Shown: in pieces, positions 18,780-28,498 of the stretch
Layout: each line of letters begins with the position of its first letter
How positions within the stretch are numbered: the first letter of the stretch is position 1
From: Pavlovales sp. CCMP2436
Taxonomy: Eukaryota; Haptophyta; Pavlovophyceae; Pavlovales
Length of the DNA stretch: 28,924 bases
Direction: 5' to 3'
NCBI GenBank assembly: GCA_026770615.1
Contig: MU631309.1
Span: forward strand, 735,074-763,997
Position numbers and translations under genes: made by a program
The notes under the pieces: model-generated
Seen by the model: the letters and a program-made list of their open reading frames with translations, nothing else
Databases searched by the model: none
Told to the model about the DNA's origin: nothing

Positions 18780-18900
18780 GTTTCCAAGCCCCCTATTAAT
18801 ATAAATGGAGCCTGCGTCGGAGCGCTAAGCTCAGACTGACTTAAACTTGAAACGTACCGCCAGCTCGAACCCCCCTTCATTAATATATTTATGATAGGGA
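18780..18900. repeat. Fragment of repeat unit C plus short inverted ends
   Basis: 18805-18890 matches 20262-20345 closely (GGAGCGCTAAGMTCAGMCTGACTT, interrupted, then AACCCCCCTTCATTAATATAT). CCCTATCATAA at 18769 and its inverse TTATGATAGGG at 18889 bracket the stretch, so it may be a small inserted element. Confidence 0.65.
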
Positions 18901-18974
18901 TTCAAGCTGGCGTCTGACTGTTCTGAACGTTGTGCTGGTCTGAGCGCTGCGTCGCCCATTGCCTGCTGCGTGCC

Positions 18975-19500
18975 TTAGTCGGCTGCGCTGGCTTGGGCGC
19001 CACCGCGCGTGCCGATGGATCTCCGGTAGTGTGCCCGGCCAAGGGCGTTTAGGGAGATGATCTGCTGGTTGATGTTCGTCGTGTTCCCACGCCTGGTAGC
19101 GATCGGGGCCAGCGCGCTCAAGCGCGCGAGCAGCAGCTGCGCATGGCCGCGTGGCACGCGATCGTGCCGATCGTGTCGATGAGCTACTTCTTGATGCGCG
19201 CAGCCGCCTCCAGCGGACCCACGCTCATCAGCGCGTGCATCTTGCGGCCTCCCAGCGCCGCGATTTCTTTGACGAGCGAGTGCGTATCGGCGCTGACCTC
19301 ACCAAAAGCGCCGATGACGATCCCGCGGATCGGCTTGACGGTGTTGAGCTTGGCTTCGATCGGGCCGATGCTGGCGTTCGGGTCGTTCAGGAGGGGGCCG
19401 GGCAGCGCGAGGCCGAATACCCTGTCCTGGGCACGAGCTTTCCTGAGATACTCAGCCTCGAGGGGCTTTGCCCGGCGCGTGACGCCGGGGGGGGGCCAGC
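18975..19500 (-). pseudogene. Retroelement-associated protein remnant
   Basis: The minus-strand frame from about 19500 gives VFGLALPGPLLNDPN, VKPIRGIVIGAFGEVSADTH and SLVKEIAALGGRKMHALMSV. It reaches an in-frame TAG near 19185, continues with LIDTIGTIACHA and shifts frame to GHAQLLLARLSALAPIATRR. The pattern RG(I/L)V-x-GAFGE-x-S-x-D-x-H-x-L, followed by a basic helical tail, is one I associate with the 3' ends of protist LINE-type retrotransposon ORFs. The link is from memory. One stop and one frameshift make it inactive. Confidence 0.5.
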
Positions 19501-19795
19501 ATTATTGTCAGTGTAATAGCTTGGGCAGAATGCGATAGTCTTAACCTCTTGTTGGGTTCGCCGATCTGGTCCTTCTCTCGACTAGTCCTTGCAGCGCTAG
19601 TCGGATCCCGAGCCTCGGGAAGCAGGTCGAAGTAAGTGTAACATCCCAGGAAGGTAACTGAGGGCACGAGCCCCAAAATCCCGACGTAACAGTCTGAATC
19701 CGGCTCTGCGCCCGGACTGGTTATCAACCACTGATAGTCCAGTCAGTGTCTGCGGCCAGACCAGCACCACGCTGGATCCGTAGCCTGACACCTCT

Positions 19796-19970
19796 ATTAC
19801 AGGGGATCGCGGGCAATAAGAAGCCGTACCGTTAAGAATGTGAGCCTCGTTTTTATGCACTGTTTGAATGTAATTTAAGCAAATGTAAGCATTATTTGTT
19901 CGTAATTTGCTTAGAAGCTCAGCCTCAAGCTTAACATTCGCCCTTCTTATTGTCCGCGATCCCCTGTAGC
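19796..19970. mobile_element. MITE with 24-26 bp terminal inverted repeats and TA flanks
   Basis: Starts TACAGGGGATCGCGGGCAAT and ends with its inverse, with one mismatch in the first 26 bp of each end. If the flanking TA on each side is a duplicated target, the element starts CAGGGG and spans 19800-19966. The interior is AT-rich and non-coding. TA targets are typical of Tc1/mariner and some PIF-like elements; no related transposase is present in the window. Confidence 0.85.
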
Positions 19971-20148
19971 TACAGCTGACCCCTCGCTGGGTCGACGCGC
20001 ACGACAACGTCAGGCGTGATGACGTGGAGTCTGTGCGTCTGGCCGGTCAGCGCTGCCTGCGCCTGTGTGGCTGCGATGGCGGCTAGCGGGAGTCCTCTGC
20101 GACTGCGTAGCCGCCGACGTCCTTGATCGCGCTGGCAAGCGTTTGCAC

Positions 20149-20150
<2 letters not shown>

Positions 20151-20189
<39 letters not shown>
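20151..20189. repeat. (AT)n microsatellite
   Basis: About 19 AT units, placed directly before repeat unit C copy 2. Confidence 0.95.
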
Positions 20190-20190
<1 letters not shown>

Positions 20191-20194
20191 GCAG

Positions 20195-20355
20195 CGACTC
20201 CAGCGCTTTGTTTTCGGCTTCCTCATCATCCACCACTTCTACCAGCTCCCCACTGTGGCGTAGCGCGTAGAAGCCTGCGTTGGAGCGCTAAGATCAGCCT
20301 GACTTGAACTTGAAACGTATCGCCAGCCCGAACCCCCCTTCATTAATATATATAT
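20195..20355. repeat. Dispersed repeat unit C, copy 2
   Basis: Matches 12245-12360 and, in its second half, 18805-18890. The minus strand reads VVDDEEAENKALESL, comparable to VGDDEEALKTKKRR in the first copy, so unit C may derive from an element's coding sequence. Confidence 0.65.
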
Positions 20356-20479
20356 ATGTCGTTAAAGCGAGTAAACTAATATATCATTGGGATGAAGCCG
20401 TCGGCGAGAGCCCGGCTCGGGCGGCACGGCGCGGGCCGCTGCAGCTGGCTCGAGTAGACGCGGCATCGTAAAGAAGATC
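20356..20479 (+). repeat. ~115-bp direct repeat, left copy
   Basis: TGTCGTTAAAGCGAGTAAACTAA followed by CGGCTCGGGCGGCACGGCGC and onward to AAAGAAGATC; repeated at 20922-21036 with a small deletion and about five substitutions. The 440 bp between them hold no recognised gene. Confidence 0.88.
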
Positions 20480-20921
20480 TCAATCAGCGGGCTGATTTCC
20501 TGGGCGACAGGTGGAGTCTGGTAGCTGAGGCGGCGATGGGGATGGTGGTGGTTGAAGAGCGACGAGTTCTTGCGCGACGGTGAAGCGCGACGGAGAGTTC
20601 TCCGCGGAGAACGCGAAGTGAGCGGACGGAGCATAGCAACAACGAGCGAAACTTACTCGGCAGTTATCAACTGACGGAACCATAATAAGGAACACCTTAA
20701 ATGGAACCGTGGAACCATATAAATGGAGGGCCTTATTAATGGAAATGTGGCTCCTTGTTGGTAACGCTCTCATCTTGGCGGCGCCAAGCGCGGCAGCTCG
20801 CTCTGCGAACTGCTGTAGTCGCCGACGCATCGGGCGCGGCAACCGATCGGTGTGTGTGCGGGAATGACCTGCCGTCTCCACGCCTACGACATATTCAGTT
20901 ATTGCGGCGCAATAACGACAC

Positions 20922-21036
20922 ATGTCGTTAAAGCGAGTAAACTAAGAGATGAAGCCGTCGACGAGGGCCCGGCTCGGGCGGCACGGCGCGGGCCGCTGCA
21001 GCTGGCTCGAGTCGACGCGGCGTCGTAAAGAAGATC
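20922..21036 (+). repeat. ~115-bp direct repeat, right copy
   Basis: Second copy of 20356-20479, lacking about 10 bp (ATATCATTGG) near its start. The pair may be a local duplication or solo terminal repeats of a small element; no tRNA-primer site or polypurine tract is clear between them. Confidence 0.88.
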
Positions 21037-21164
21037 CGATTTGGCGCAGCCATAGAGAAGGTACCCGGCGGCACGCTGATGACACAGAGGATTGAGGAGT
21101 CAGGTCATTCTAATCCAGGGTGGAGGGAGGGTTTTTTTCTTGTTTTTTTTTCAAGCTAGAGAGT

Positions 21165-21295
21165 AGGGCCATACGATGGCGTAGGACCTTACGAGGGCGT
21201 AGGGCCATACGAGGGCGTAGGACCGTACGATGGCGTAGAACCGTACGAGGGCGTAGGACCGTACGAGGGCGATGATGACCGTATGAGGGCGATGA
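21165..21295. repeat. Minisatellite, ~18-bp unit
   Basis: About seven degenerate copies of GTAGGACCGTACGAGGGC. It lies about 80 bp from the 3' end of the DIRS coding region. Confidence 0.88.
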
Positions 21296-21375
21296 AACAT
21301 TAAACACGCGTTTACGTATCACTGTCCTAATATTTTCGTATGTAGAAATATATATATATACATATGGCGGCGATC

Positions 21376-22624
21376 TCACTCTGCATCGTGGAGGAGGTAT
21401 GTGTGCAGCCCTGCCGCGACATCGTCATTGTCGATGACGGGGATGCCGCCGAGAGAGTTCGGCCGAAGGCGCGTGTGCGGGAGCTCGGTGATGCGCGTCA
21501 GGTATGCTGCCGGCTCAATCCGCGCGTAGATGCGCTGCGCCTCTTCTGAGCACCACCGGCAGAGGCGCTGTATCATAGCCGTCGACACGCCGGCGCAGAG
21601 CAGCGTACCGGCAGCGCCGATGCGCATCGAGTGGGCGGAGTAGCGAGAAGCCTCGTGCTCAGTCATAAAGGAGCGCACCAGCCCTGCGATCAGCGCGTCG
21701 ACCGTGGCATGGTCGAACGGTTCTAGGCGGGGCGAGGTGCAGAACAGCGGTGTTCTGCCGCGCCGCTCTGCCGGCACCGGGAAGGCAATCTCGAGGCTCG
21801 CGAGTGCCCTGCCAGGGTCAAGCTCCTCGCCTGGCAGCACGAACAGGTAGAGTGGATCCGCCCCAAAGACGTCCCCAAAGGGATCGTTCTTGGCGACGGG
21901 CGGTGACAGGATAGCGTAGTCTCCGTGACGGCGCGCGCGCAGCTGTTCGACGGATGGAGCTGCGATCTCGACGCCGCCGAGAAACCACTTGAGCGAGGCG
22001 CGCGACAGGCAGCCGGGTTTGAACGAGCCTACGTCAGGTACGGAGAGCTCGGCCTTTCGAAATGCGCCGAAGTACCCGACGTGTATCAGCGCCCTTGCCG
22101 CAATCCAGAAGGGCGTGTCCCAGTCGACGCGTCGGCCCGCGACTAGGGCCCGTGCGGCGTGCGCAGTGTCTGTCGTAGGTGGTCGGCTCCGAGCGGCAGC
22201 TTGCGCTGTGGGAGCAGCGACTCTTGCCAATGCGTGCGCACGAACGATCTCAGCAGGCCGCGCAGCAGTACCTGCTTGATGATTGGCGCTTGCACTTGCT
22301 GCAAGTTGGCCTGCTTGTGCACGCGTCTTACTGAGTTGAGCCCCGAGAGAGCCGACTGCGGCTTCGGCGTGGGGGCCGAGCGGTTGCGCGGCCGCATGAG
22401 CTGGTATACGTGGATCAGGAAGGGGCGAGCAGAAAGGACTCACGCTGGAAGCCTCCCGCGTCGGCGCCCGAATTTGCGGCGTTGTCTGACCGGAGAGGGG
22501 GTGTGCCCCACTCCTCGCAGAACGTGACCCAGCGAGCCCGGTCCGTGCAATCCTTGGACTGCGTGTTCAGCGCAAAAGAGTCGAGCGCGGCGTCAGCGAT
22601 GACCGCCTGGAAGGCGCCGAGCAT
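21376..22624 (-). pseudogene. DIRS tyrosine recombinase, frameshifted
   Basis: The catalytic part is one open frame. The box I arginine is in GYFGAFRKAEL, the beta-hairpin lysine in PPVAKNDPFG, and box II is HSMRIGAAGTLLCAGVSTAM with W in RWCSEEAQ and the tyrosine in RIYARIEP. All six expected residues (R, K, H, R, W, Y) are present. The N-terminal helical domain is in other frames. Near 22600-22420 it reads SKDCTDRARWVTFCEEWG; a frame change near 22420 leads to LSGLNSVRRVHKQ and LLRGLLRSFVR; another near 22145 leads into the catalytic frame. The first ~95 residues of the longest ORF (start 22443) are therefore an out-of-frame shadow. Confidence 0.88.
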
Positions 22625-22844
22625 TGAGTGGTCGGGCGGATTGAGCGCCAGCAGGGATGCACCGGGGGCGAGATGCGCGGGTAGCGCAGCGCCGTGGATA
22701 AGCGCGACGTTTGCAAACGCGCGGGGCAGAGACGGCGCTGGGCGCAGGTAAGCGCGAAGCGGTGTCCCAGCCTATAGCACGCTCGGCTGCAGCCTATCCG
22801 GAGCGCGTCGGCGGAGCACTCTGAAGCACGCACGCTCGGAGTCG

Positions 22845-25800
22845 TCAGCCACAGAGTGAGCCGGTAGCGCCGTTGGCGGGCAGGGAGGCGGGCAAGCACC
22901 ACGCGCGTGTGTTGCCGCTGCTGCTGGAGTTTGTGCACTCGAGTACACCAGAGCAGCTGCTGGATCGAACGGGCGCGGTGCTCGGGAGAGAATCCGGGAG
23001 GTCGGGCTGGGAACCCTTGCCTCGCCGATCTTCGTGGCGAGGAGCGGGAGCCGCGGGTTTGCACGCGCGATCGCATCCTGTGGCGGCTGCTCGAGCGGCC
23101 GGCAGCTCTGCAGGCGGCGCGTCACCGTCTCGCATGGCCGTGACTAGCTCGTCTAGCAGCGCACGCAACGCTTGCGGAGCCTCGAGACGGTGCGCGCGTA
23201 GGCCTAGCTGAGCGCACAGGCGCGAGAGCAGCTCGAAGTACCCGCGAGAGACTGCGTCTGCCATCACGTTGGACTCGGAGTAGATGAAGCCGACTGGTGG
23301 TGGGCCGACGGGTGCAAGTGCGCGCCACTCTGGCAACGCAAGCAAGCGCAGGTGCACTACTTGCATGAGCAGCGAGCGTGCGGAGTCTGAGGCCAGGACG
23401 TCTGCGGTCGTCAGGCTGTCTGTGGTGAGGCAGACTTGTGCTCCTGCGACTAGCGGGGTGAAGACAAGCACATTTCCCAACAGCACGCAGAACTTCAGCA
23501 CTGGCATCGGGAGCTCGCAATGCTCACGGCTGAGCGCGTACGACCAGAAGTGGCCGTGAGCGTAGCCGCCAAGCGAAGGCGTCACCGTCCCTGCTTTGGC
23601 GGCGTCCGATTAGAGTGTGAAGTGTGCCCGCGCTGGTGGCCGAGGAGCGCGGCTCTTGACTGCGAGCATCACCGCAAAGCACGCTCCAGCTGCGGATGCG
23701 AGCAGCGCTGACTAGCGAGTGCAAGCGAGGCGCAGCATGTTGTAGACGGGGATGACAGCGGCGGGGTGCGCGCGTAGGTCTGCGCGCTCGAATAGACTAT
23801 ACATGCCGAAGAAGTACATTCGATCTGCTGCCGTTATCGGCTTGCGGTGCTCGAGCAGTCCGCACAGCCGTCGTAGCTCAGCAAAGCTGACGGATACGCT
23901 CGAGAGCATTGCTCTGAGTGTCACCTGAACGCGAAGCACCTTGGCAGCGGGGATTGCGGCAACTCCCATGGCGACGTGGAAATCAACCCCGAGCCACGCG
24001 ACGGACTGGCCGAGCTGAGGCTTCTGCGGTATGGCCATCGATATGCAAAACTCTTCCACGACTTCACGCCACACGCGCAGCAGTCGCAGCAGGCGGTCGG
24101 CGCCCACGACTGTGAACGCGGGGTCGTCGGTGTAGATGTGGGCCGAGAAGAGTCGAAGCTGCGGCCGGCCGGTCGTGAGGGCAAGCTGCTTACGGTGCTC
24201 GATAGAGTTGCGCGTGTCTTGGGGCGTGAGCGGGTTTGCGAGCAGCGTCTCGAACCGGGGCAGCTCCTCGACGTAGAGCCACGCCTGGCTCTTGTGCGTG
24301 GTTGCTCGAAGCGGAGAGACCGAAGTCGAGTCGAAGCTCGGAGATCACGGCGGTGGTCTCTGGCGAGCCATCGCGGGGCGTCCACAGCAGGTTAACCTTC
24401 CAGAGCTCCGCGGCCGAGCGTGAACTGATTGAAGTAATCTCGCATGTCGTCTGTGAAGGAGAACACGGGTTCGCCCAGCAGCCTCGCCGCTTGTCGTAGT
24501 ATCGCGTCATCGACAACCTTGTCCAGCACGCTCGGCTTGATCTCTGGCGGCCACTTTGGCGATGAAGCCAAGGCGGCGGCGGAAGCGATTTCGGGGAGGG
24601 GGGGGGGCACGTTTGGCGGCGCCGGCAGCGGCGGACTGGGCGGTGGCTAGAGTGGCGGCGGGCTCGGCGGCTACAGGCTGGTTGGCGGGTATGGAGGCGG
24701 TCTTGGTGGCGGGCTTGGCGGCGTACTCGGCGGCGGCCTCGCTGTTGGGCGTTGCTTGGGTGGTGGCGGCGTCGGCGGCGGCGGTGGAGGGTGGTGCAGA
24801 ATTGTGGAGTGTGGCGGCGGTGGGCTTGGCGACGAGCTTTTTGCTGGGCACGTCGGCGGGTGGGTATGCGTATAGGGCGGCGGGCTTGGCAGCGAAGATG
24901 ACAATTGGCCGGGCGGCGGGGGCAGCGGCGAGCTGGGAGGAGACGTGTCTGGCTTCGGTCTCGGCTGTGGCGGGATTGGCGGCGGGCAGGGTGGAGGCAG
25001 GAGGGGTGGAGTTAGGAGGCAATGTATGGCATACCACATCGTCGTCGTCGACCATCGGCAGATCGAGAGAGTCGTGTATGTCAATCGCGTCGTTCAGCGC
25101 CGCAACGCTAGCACCGTCGCTGTCTAGCAGCGCGCGGTGGGGCGCGCCTCCATCTGTCGTCCTTCTGAACCTGTCCGGCTCGAATTTGTGTGGCGTCGAG
25201 CCTTGGGGTAGGGAGGCGGATGGGCAGGAAGGGGAGATCGTCGTGCCAGCATACCCAGTTCAGTCTGGCCAGCCGCTGGAGCTCGCGCTCGACCGAGGCT
25301 GCGCCAAGAGAGAGCGACATGAGATGGGGTAGTAGGACAATTTGCAGCGAGAGCTCGGCCTTGAACTGCACGCCGTCTCGTACAAACGAAAGTATCTCTT
25401 GGTCAGGCCAGTCTGAGCCTAGGGTGCGCTCGAATGCAGACGCGTCGAGGTTGGAGTCGAGCTGCGAGCTGTAGTCGAGCGGTCGGAGGCAGCCGTCGCT
25501 GCTGCGCGTGCGCATGTCCCGACGATCCCCCGCGCCTCGGGCAGGAACGAGGTCTGCCCGAGGGCGAGGGCTCGATTCGTCCGGCGCGCCTCGACTCCAT
25601 GTGCGATGTAGGCGCGGAGGTCCGCGCCCTCTCGGCGTTGCCACTTGCGAATGGCCGTTATCGCGCCTGGGTCCAAGATGTCGGTCACACTGCGCGGGCA
25701 GTAGGACGAGACTTGCGCGACGAGCGGCTGCGGCGCGAGGGTGGAAGGTGTATCGAAGCGGGCGGATGTGGCACGGAAAGGGGAGTCGAGGAGGGATGGG

Positions 25801-26412
25801 TCGGTTGGTGACGGGACGGAGTGGAGGAGGTCGGGAGGCACGGAGGAGACGTCATTTCCGACGCGCTCGGCCCATTCGCCGAGGTAAGAGACGAGTGAGC
25901 CGGGCGTGTCTGTCCATAGCTGGCCTCCGCCAGCACGGAGGACTGTCCGCAGCGCATTCGTAGTGGAGATAGATGACTGGAACGCGCGCTTCCACACTGA
26001 CGGGCCACTGCCAGCCAGCCGCCAAACGCGGTGCACGCTGCGTGGCGGGCGGCCAGGCCCCTCGGGCCAGGCTAGGTAGCTAGGTGGAGGCCAAGGGCGA
26101 GCGAGCAGCGGCGTGACAGCAGCAAGCGCTGCAGCCACTGGCTCGTACAGCGCGGTGAGGGCGAGATCTGTGAGCGTCATCCACGCCGCTGAGAGCGGCG
26201 CAAGTGGCGGTGCATATCTGAACGGCACTGCGACGACGTGCACGGTCGAGCCGAATTCGCAAGCTTCGCCGCTGAGGCGAGCTGCGAAGATGCCCACTGC
26301 ATCATGCACGCCACTGAAGGCCGCTGCCCGCTCGGCGATCCCGCATGCTGTTGAGCGCGAGGCACCGGGAAGCGCTAGGCCGGGAAGGCCGTCTGCGACC
26401 CCGGCTGTCTAG
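22845..26412 (-). pseudogene. DIRS reverse transcriptase-RNase H polyprotein, frameshifted
   Basis: The N-terminal part runs in frame from after the TAG at 26410-26412 to about 25500 (VRKWQRREGADLRAYIAHGV-like segment near its end). A frame change leads to DWPDQEILSFVRDGVQFKA and LARLNWVCWHDDLPFLP, then an Ala-rich linker. The palm follows with EIKPSVLDKVVDDAIL and FSFTDDMRDYFNQF near 24425-24465, a frameshift, ELWKVNLLW, another frame with the catalytic YTDDP at 24120-24134, and WLGVDFHVAMG. RNase H shows SDAAKAGTVTPSLGGYAHG near 23600, LTTDSLTTADVL and ESNVMADAVSRG. At least five frame changes plus a TAA just before SDAA make it inactive. The motifs are diagnostic of DIRS rather than LTR or LINE elements. 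Confidence 0.9.
24600..25060 (-). repeat. Ala/Pro-coding GGCGG-rich expansion inside the DIRS RT gene
   Basis: Irregular plus-strand repeats of GGCGGGCTTGGCGGC type lie between the conserved RT N-terminal block and the palm. The minus strand reads Ala/Thr/Pro-rich sequence such as AKPATKTASIPANQPVAAEP in one frame and long Pro runs in another. Related DIRS proteins, as I remember them, have a much shorter linker here. Confidence 0.7.
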
Positions 26413-26524
26413 TGCACGAGGAAGCGCGCGCCGCCGACTGCAGCGAGCGAGATGAGCACGGCGATGACAGCCACCGGTGGGCGGAACATCGGAGATCCGT
26501 GCAGCCATGACGTTGTTGAGCGGG

Positions 26525-26745
26525 TAGCCGGAGGCAGAGCCGGAGGCGGAGGCGGAAGTGGAGGCGGAGGCGGAGGCGGAGACGGGAGTGGAGGCGGAGG
26601 CGGAGGCGGAGACGGAAGTGGGGGTGGGGGCGGAGGTAGAGGCGGAGGCGGATATGGAGGCGGAGGCGGATACGGAGGCGGAGGCAGAAGCAGAGGCGGG
26701 AGTGGCGGAGGAGGAGGGGGAAGAGGAGGAGGCTGGAGTGGGCCC
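26525..26745. repeat. (GGAGGC)n purine-rich tract between DIRS Gag and RT genes
   Basis: About 35 hexamer-like GGAGGC/GGCGGA units with regular GACGGAAGT-type interruptions, giving higher-order ~36-bp periods. Glycine-, glutamate- and proline-rich open frames on both strands are composition artefacts. Confidence 0.9.
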
Positions 26746-26797
26746 CGCTCCGCGACGAGGCGGCGGGGCGGGGTGGGCGTGGCCCGCAATGCGCCCC

Positions 26798-28237
26798 CTA
26801 GTGCATGGCGGGCCAGACCAAACCCGCCGGCGTCACGAGCTTGTGCGAGGCGAGTGAAAAGCCCACGGCCGCGTGCGCGGCGCCCTTCATGTTGACGTGA
26901 CCTGGCAAGTGCATGGAAGGGCAACGCCCCTGAGCTTGCGCGCATTTGACAGATGTCACCACTGGCAGGCACGGCTCGCAGCCGTTTGTTGCGAAGAACG
27001 CGCTGATGATGGACGAGCGCGAGTACGCGTGCTGAGCCACGTGGAACTGATCGGCGGCCGGGTCGTCACTTACTGCGACGGTGCCGTGCATCGACGTGGT
27101 GAGATTGAGTGACGCGGGCACCACACCCAATACCATCGTTGTCACGGGGTTGCCTGCACCAGCTACCGCCAGCCGCTTGCTTGCCGGCAGCGGTGTCGCG
27201 GCAGGGCGCTTGCCCCCACGTTTGCTTGTCAGCGCGCCAGTGCCAGCGGCCGAGCCCGTGCCGTCGCCCATGCTCGCGCCACCGGCCGAGCCCGCGGCGC
27301 CGTTCAGGCTGAGCAGCTGGGGGTAGGCGCGCGCGAGCTCTGCAGAGCGCACCACGCGCTGCTCCAACTCGTCGAGCCGTGATGCCGAGTCGGAGCCGGG
27401 GGGCGAGAAGGTAACGTTCACCACTGGGGTCGAGTTCGTGCCGCTGAGCACGAGAGAGAGTGCGCTCTCGATCTCAGAGAAGCCGAGCTGGACGATCGCT
27501 ACGAGATCGCACAGCAGCATCAGGTGCAGGCTGATGAGAGAGGCAGCGTGATAGATTCGGTCCAAGAACTCTCCCAGGCCCTTGGCTCCGACCGCCTCGC
27601 AGAGCGGGACGGCGATCTTATTGAGCCATGTGACCGATACGTTGCCTAGGCCGCGTGACAGGAACTCATTCGTGTCGTTGGGAGGCGCTCCCGAGAGTAT
27701 GTCGAAGGGGTCCGCGAGCCTTGCTATCTCTTGCAGGAAGACGTGCGGAAGTAGCTTCCTGAACTTGGCGGTGAGCAGGTCGTTGCACACCGCCTGAGAG
27801 AGCAGGCTCGTGCCGCGCATGACCTTGACGGCGACGTGTGCGTCGAGAACCTGTGTGAGCGCGTGCGGCGCGTCCATAACAGAGTTCTTGATCGCGGCGT
27901 GGGAGGAGAAGGTTGTCGAGGGGCTCATCTGAGCGAGAGCACGGCGATTGATCTGGAGACCTCCAGGTGTGCCGTGCGGGCCGTGTCCGAGTGCGGTGAG
28001 CAAGATGCCCGTGTTAGTCCTCGCGTCCTCGAGCGCCTGCGGGAGTTGGCGGGACGACTTCTGCGAGAGGATGTGCGAGAGCATCTGTGAGCCACCCGAG
28101 GAAGCGCCACCGCCGTCGCTGCGCACCTGCTGCGATGTGGTGGCGTTGAACAGCAGGGACTGCAAGTGCTCCATCGCGGGAGCTGGGTCGACGGGGGTGC
28201 TGGAGGAGCTGAGGTACGACGAGGCGACTAGCTCCAT
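26798..28237 (-). CDS. DIRS Gag-like protein (ORF1)
   Basis: An intact frame of 479 residues from MELVASSYLSSSSTPVD to a stop at 26798. The frame is open further up, to 28477, but that 80-residue extension is basic and low-complexity, so I prefer the internal ATG at 28235-28237. The central part (ALTQVLDAHVAVKVMRG, LLPHVFLQEIARLADPFDI, VTWLNKIAVPLCEAVGAKGL) is helical and resembles no cellular protein known to me. A Ser/Gly/Lys-rich segment (TSKRGGKRPAATPLPASKRL) looks like a nuclear-localisation or nucleic-acid-binding region. Near the C-terminus Cys and His cluster (NGCEPCLPVVTSVKC, then GRCPSMHLPGH), possibly a zinc knuckle variant. The Gag assignment rests on position before a DIRS RT and on this architecture. 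Confidence 0.75.
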   Translation of the reverse strand: MELVASSYLSSSSTPVDPAPAMEHLQSLLFNATTSQQVRSDGGGASSGGSQMLSHILSQKSSRQLPQALEDARTNTGILLTALGHGPHGTPGGLQINRRALAQMSPSTTFSSHAAIKNSVMDAPHALTQVLDAHVAVKVMRGTSLLSQAVCNDLLTAKFRKLLPHVFLQEIARLADPFDILSGAPPNDTNEFLSRGLGNVSVTWLNKIAVPLCEAVGAKGLGEFLDRIYHAASLISLHLMLLCDLVAIVQLGFSEIESALSLVLSGTNSTPVVNVTFSPPGSDSASRLDELEQRVVRSAELARAYPQLLSLNGAAGSAGGASMGDGTGSAAGTGALTSKRGGKRPAATPLPASKRLAVAGAGNPVTTMVLGVVPASLNLTTSMHGTVAVSDDPAADQFHVAQHAYSRSSIISAFFATNGCEPCLPVVTSVKCAQAQGRCPSMHLPGHVNMKGAAHAAVGFSLASHKLVTPAGLVWPAMH

Positions 28238-28474
28238 GCTGTCCACTTGAGGTACTCGCTGGCACCTCTCGACCACCCGTCTCGCTCGGGTCCTCAAGTG
28301 GATGTACGTCGCGCACTTGCGGAGGGCGCTGCTGCGCGCGGCGGCGGGCCGCACACGGAGACGCCGCTCAAGGCTACCAAGGCTACGAAGACGATGCTGC
28401 TCCCTGCGGCCGCTACGGCAGGGCTGCGGCGGCCGAGGCGCGGCCGAAGCGGGGCGTGGGGGCCGGGGCGCCCA

Positions 28475-28498
28475 CACTCACACCCTTTGGTGTGAGTG
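28475..28498. repeat. Perfect 10-bp palindrome upstream of DIRS Gag
   Basis: CACTCACACC, a CTTT loop, then GGTGTGAGTG. It lies 238 bp upstream of the chosen Gag start and may mark the element's terminus or promoter region. Confidence 0.8.

Larger units (their letters stand above)
21376..28498 (-). mobile_element. DIRS-type tyrosine-recombinase retrotransposon, degraded
   Basis: On the minus strand the order is Gag (28237-26798), RT plus RNase H (26412-22845) and tyrosine recombinase (22624-21376). This is the order of DIRS-1-like elements, which integrate with a recombinase and lack integrase and LTRs. RT and recombinase parts are broken by at least six frameshifts or stops, while Gag is open. 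I could not find the split inverted terminal repeats or the internal complementary region. A 10-bp hairpin at 28475-28498 and the minisatellite at 21165-21295 lie just outside the coding ends, so the boundaries given are of coding sequence only. Confidence 0.9.

Noticed and set aside
22143..22443. N-terminal ~95 residues of the 355-residue recombinase ORF
   Set aside because: Another frame over the same bases has tyrosine-recombinase N-domain sequence (LSGLNSVRRVHKQ), so this stretch is an accidental extension after a frameshift.
21376..22443. Crypton or prokaryotic integrase
   Set aside because: The recombinase is preceded on the same strand by DIRS-type RT and RNase H motifs and a Gag-like ORF, which Cryptons and phage integrases lack.
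26452..26895. Glycine-rich and glutamate-rich plus-strand proteins
   Set aside because: They are direct translations of a GGAGGC repeat and have no non-repetitive core.
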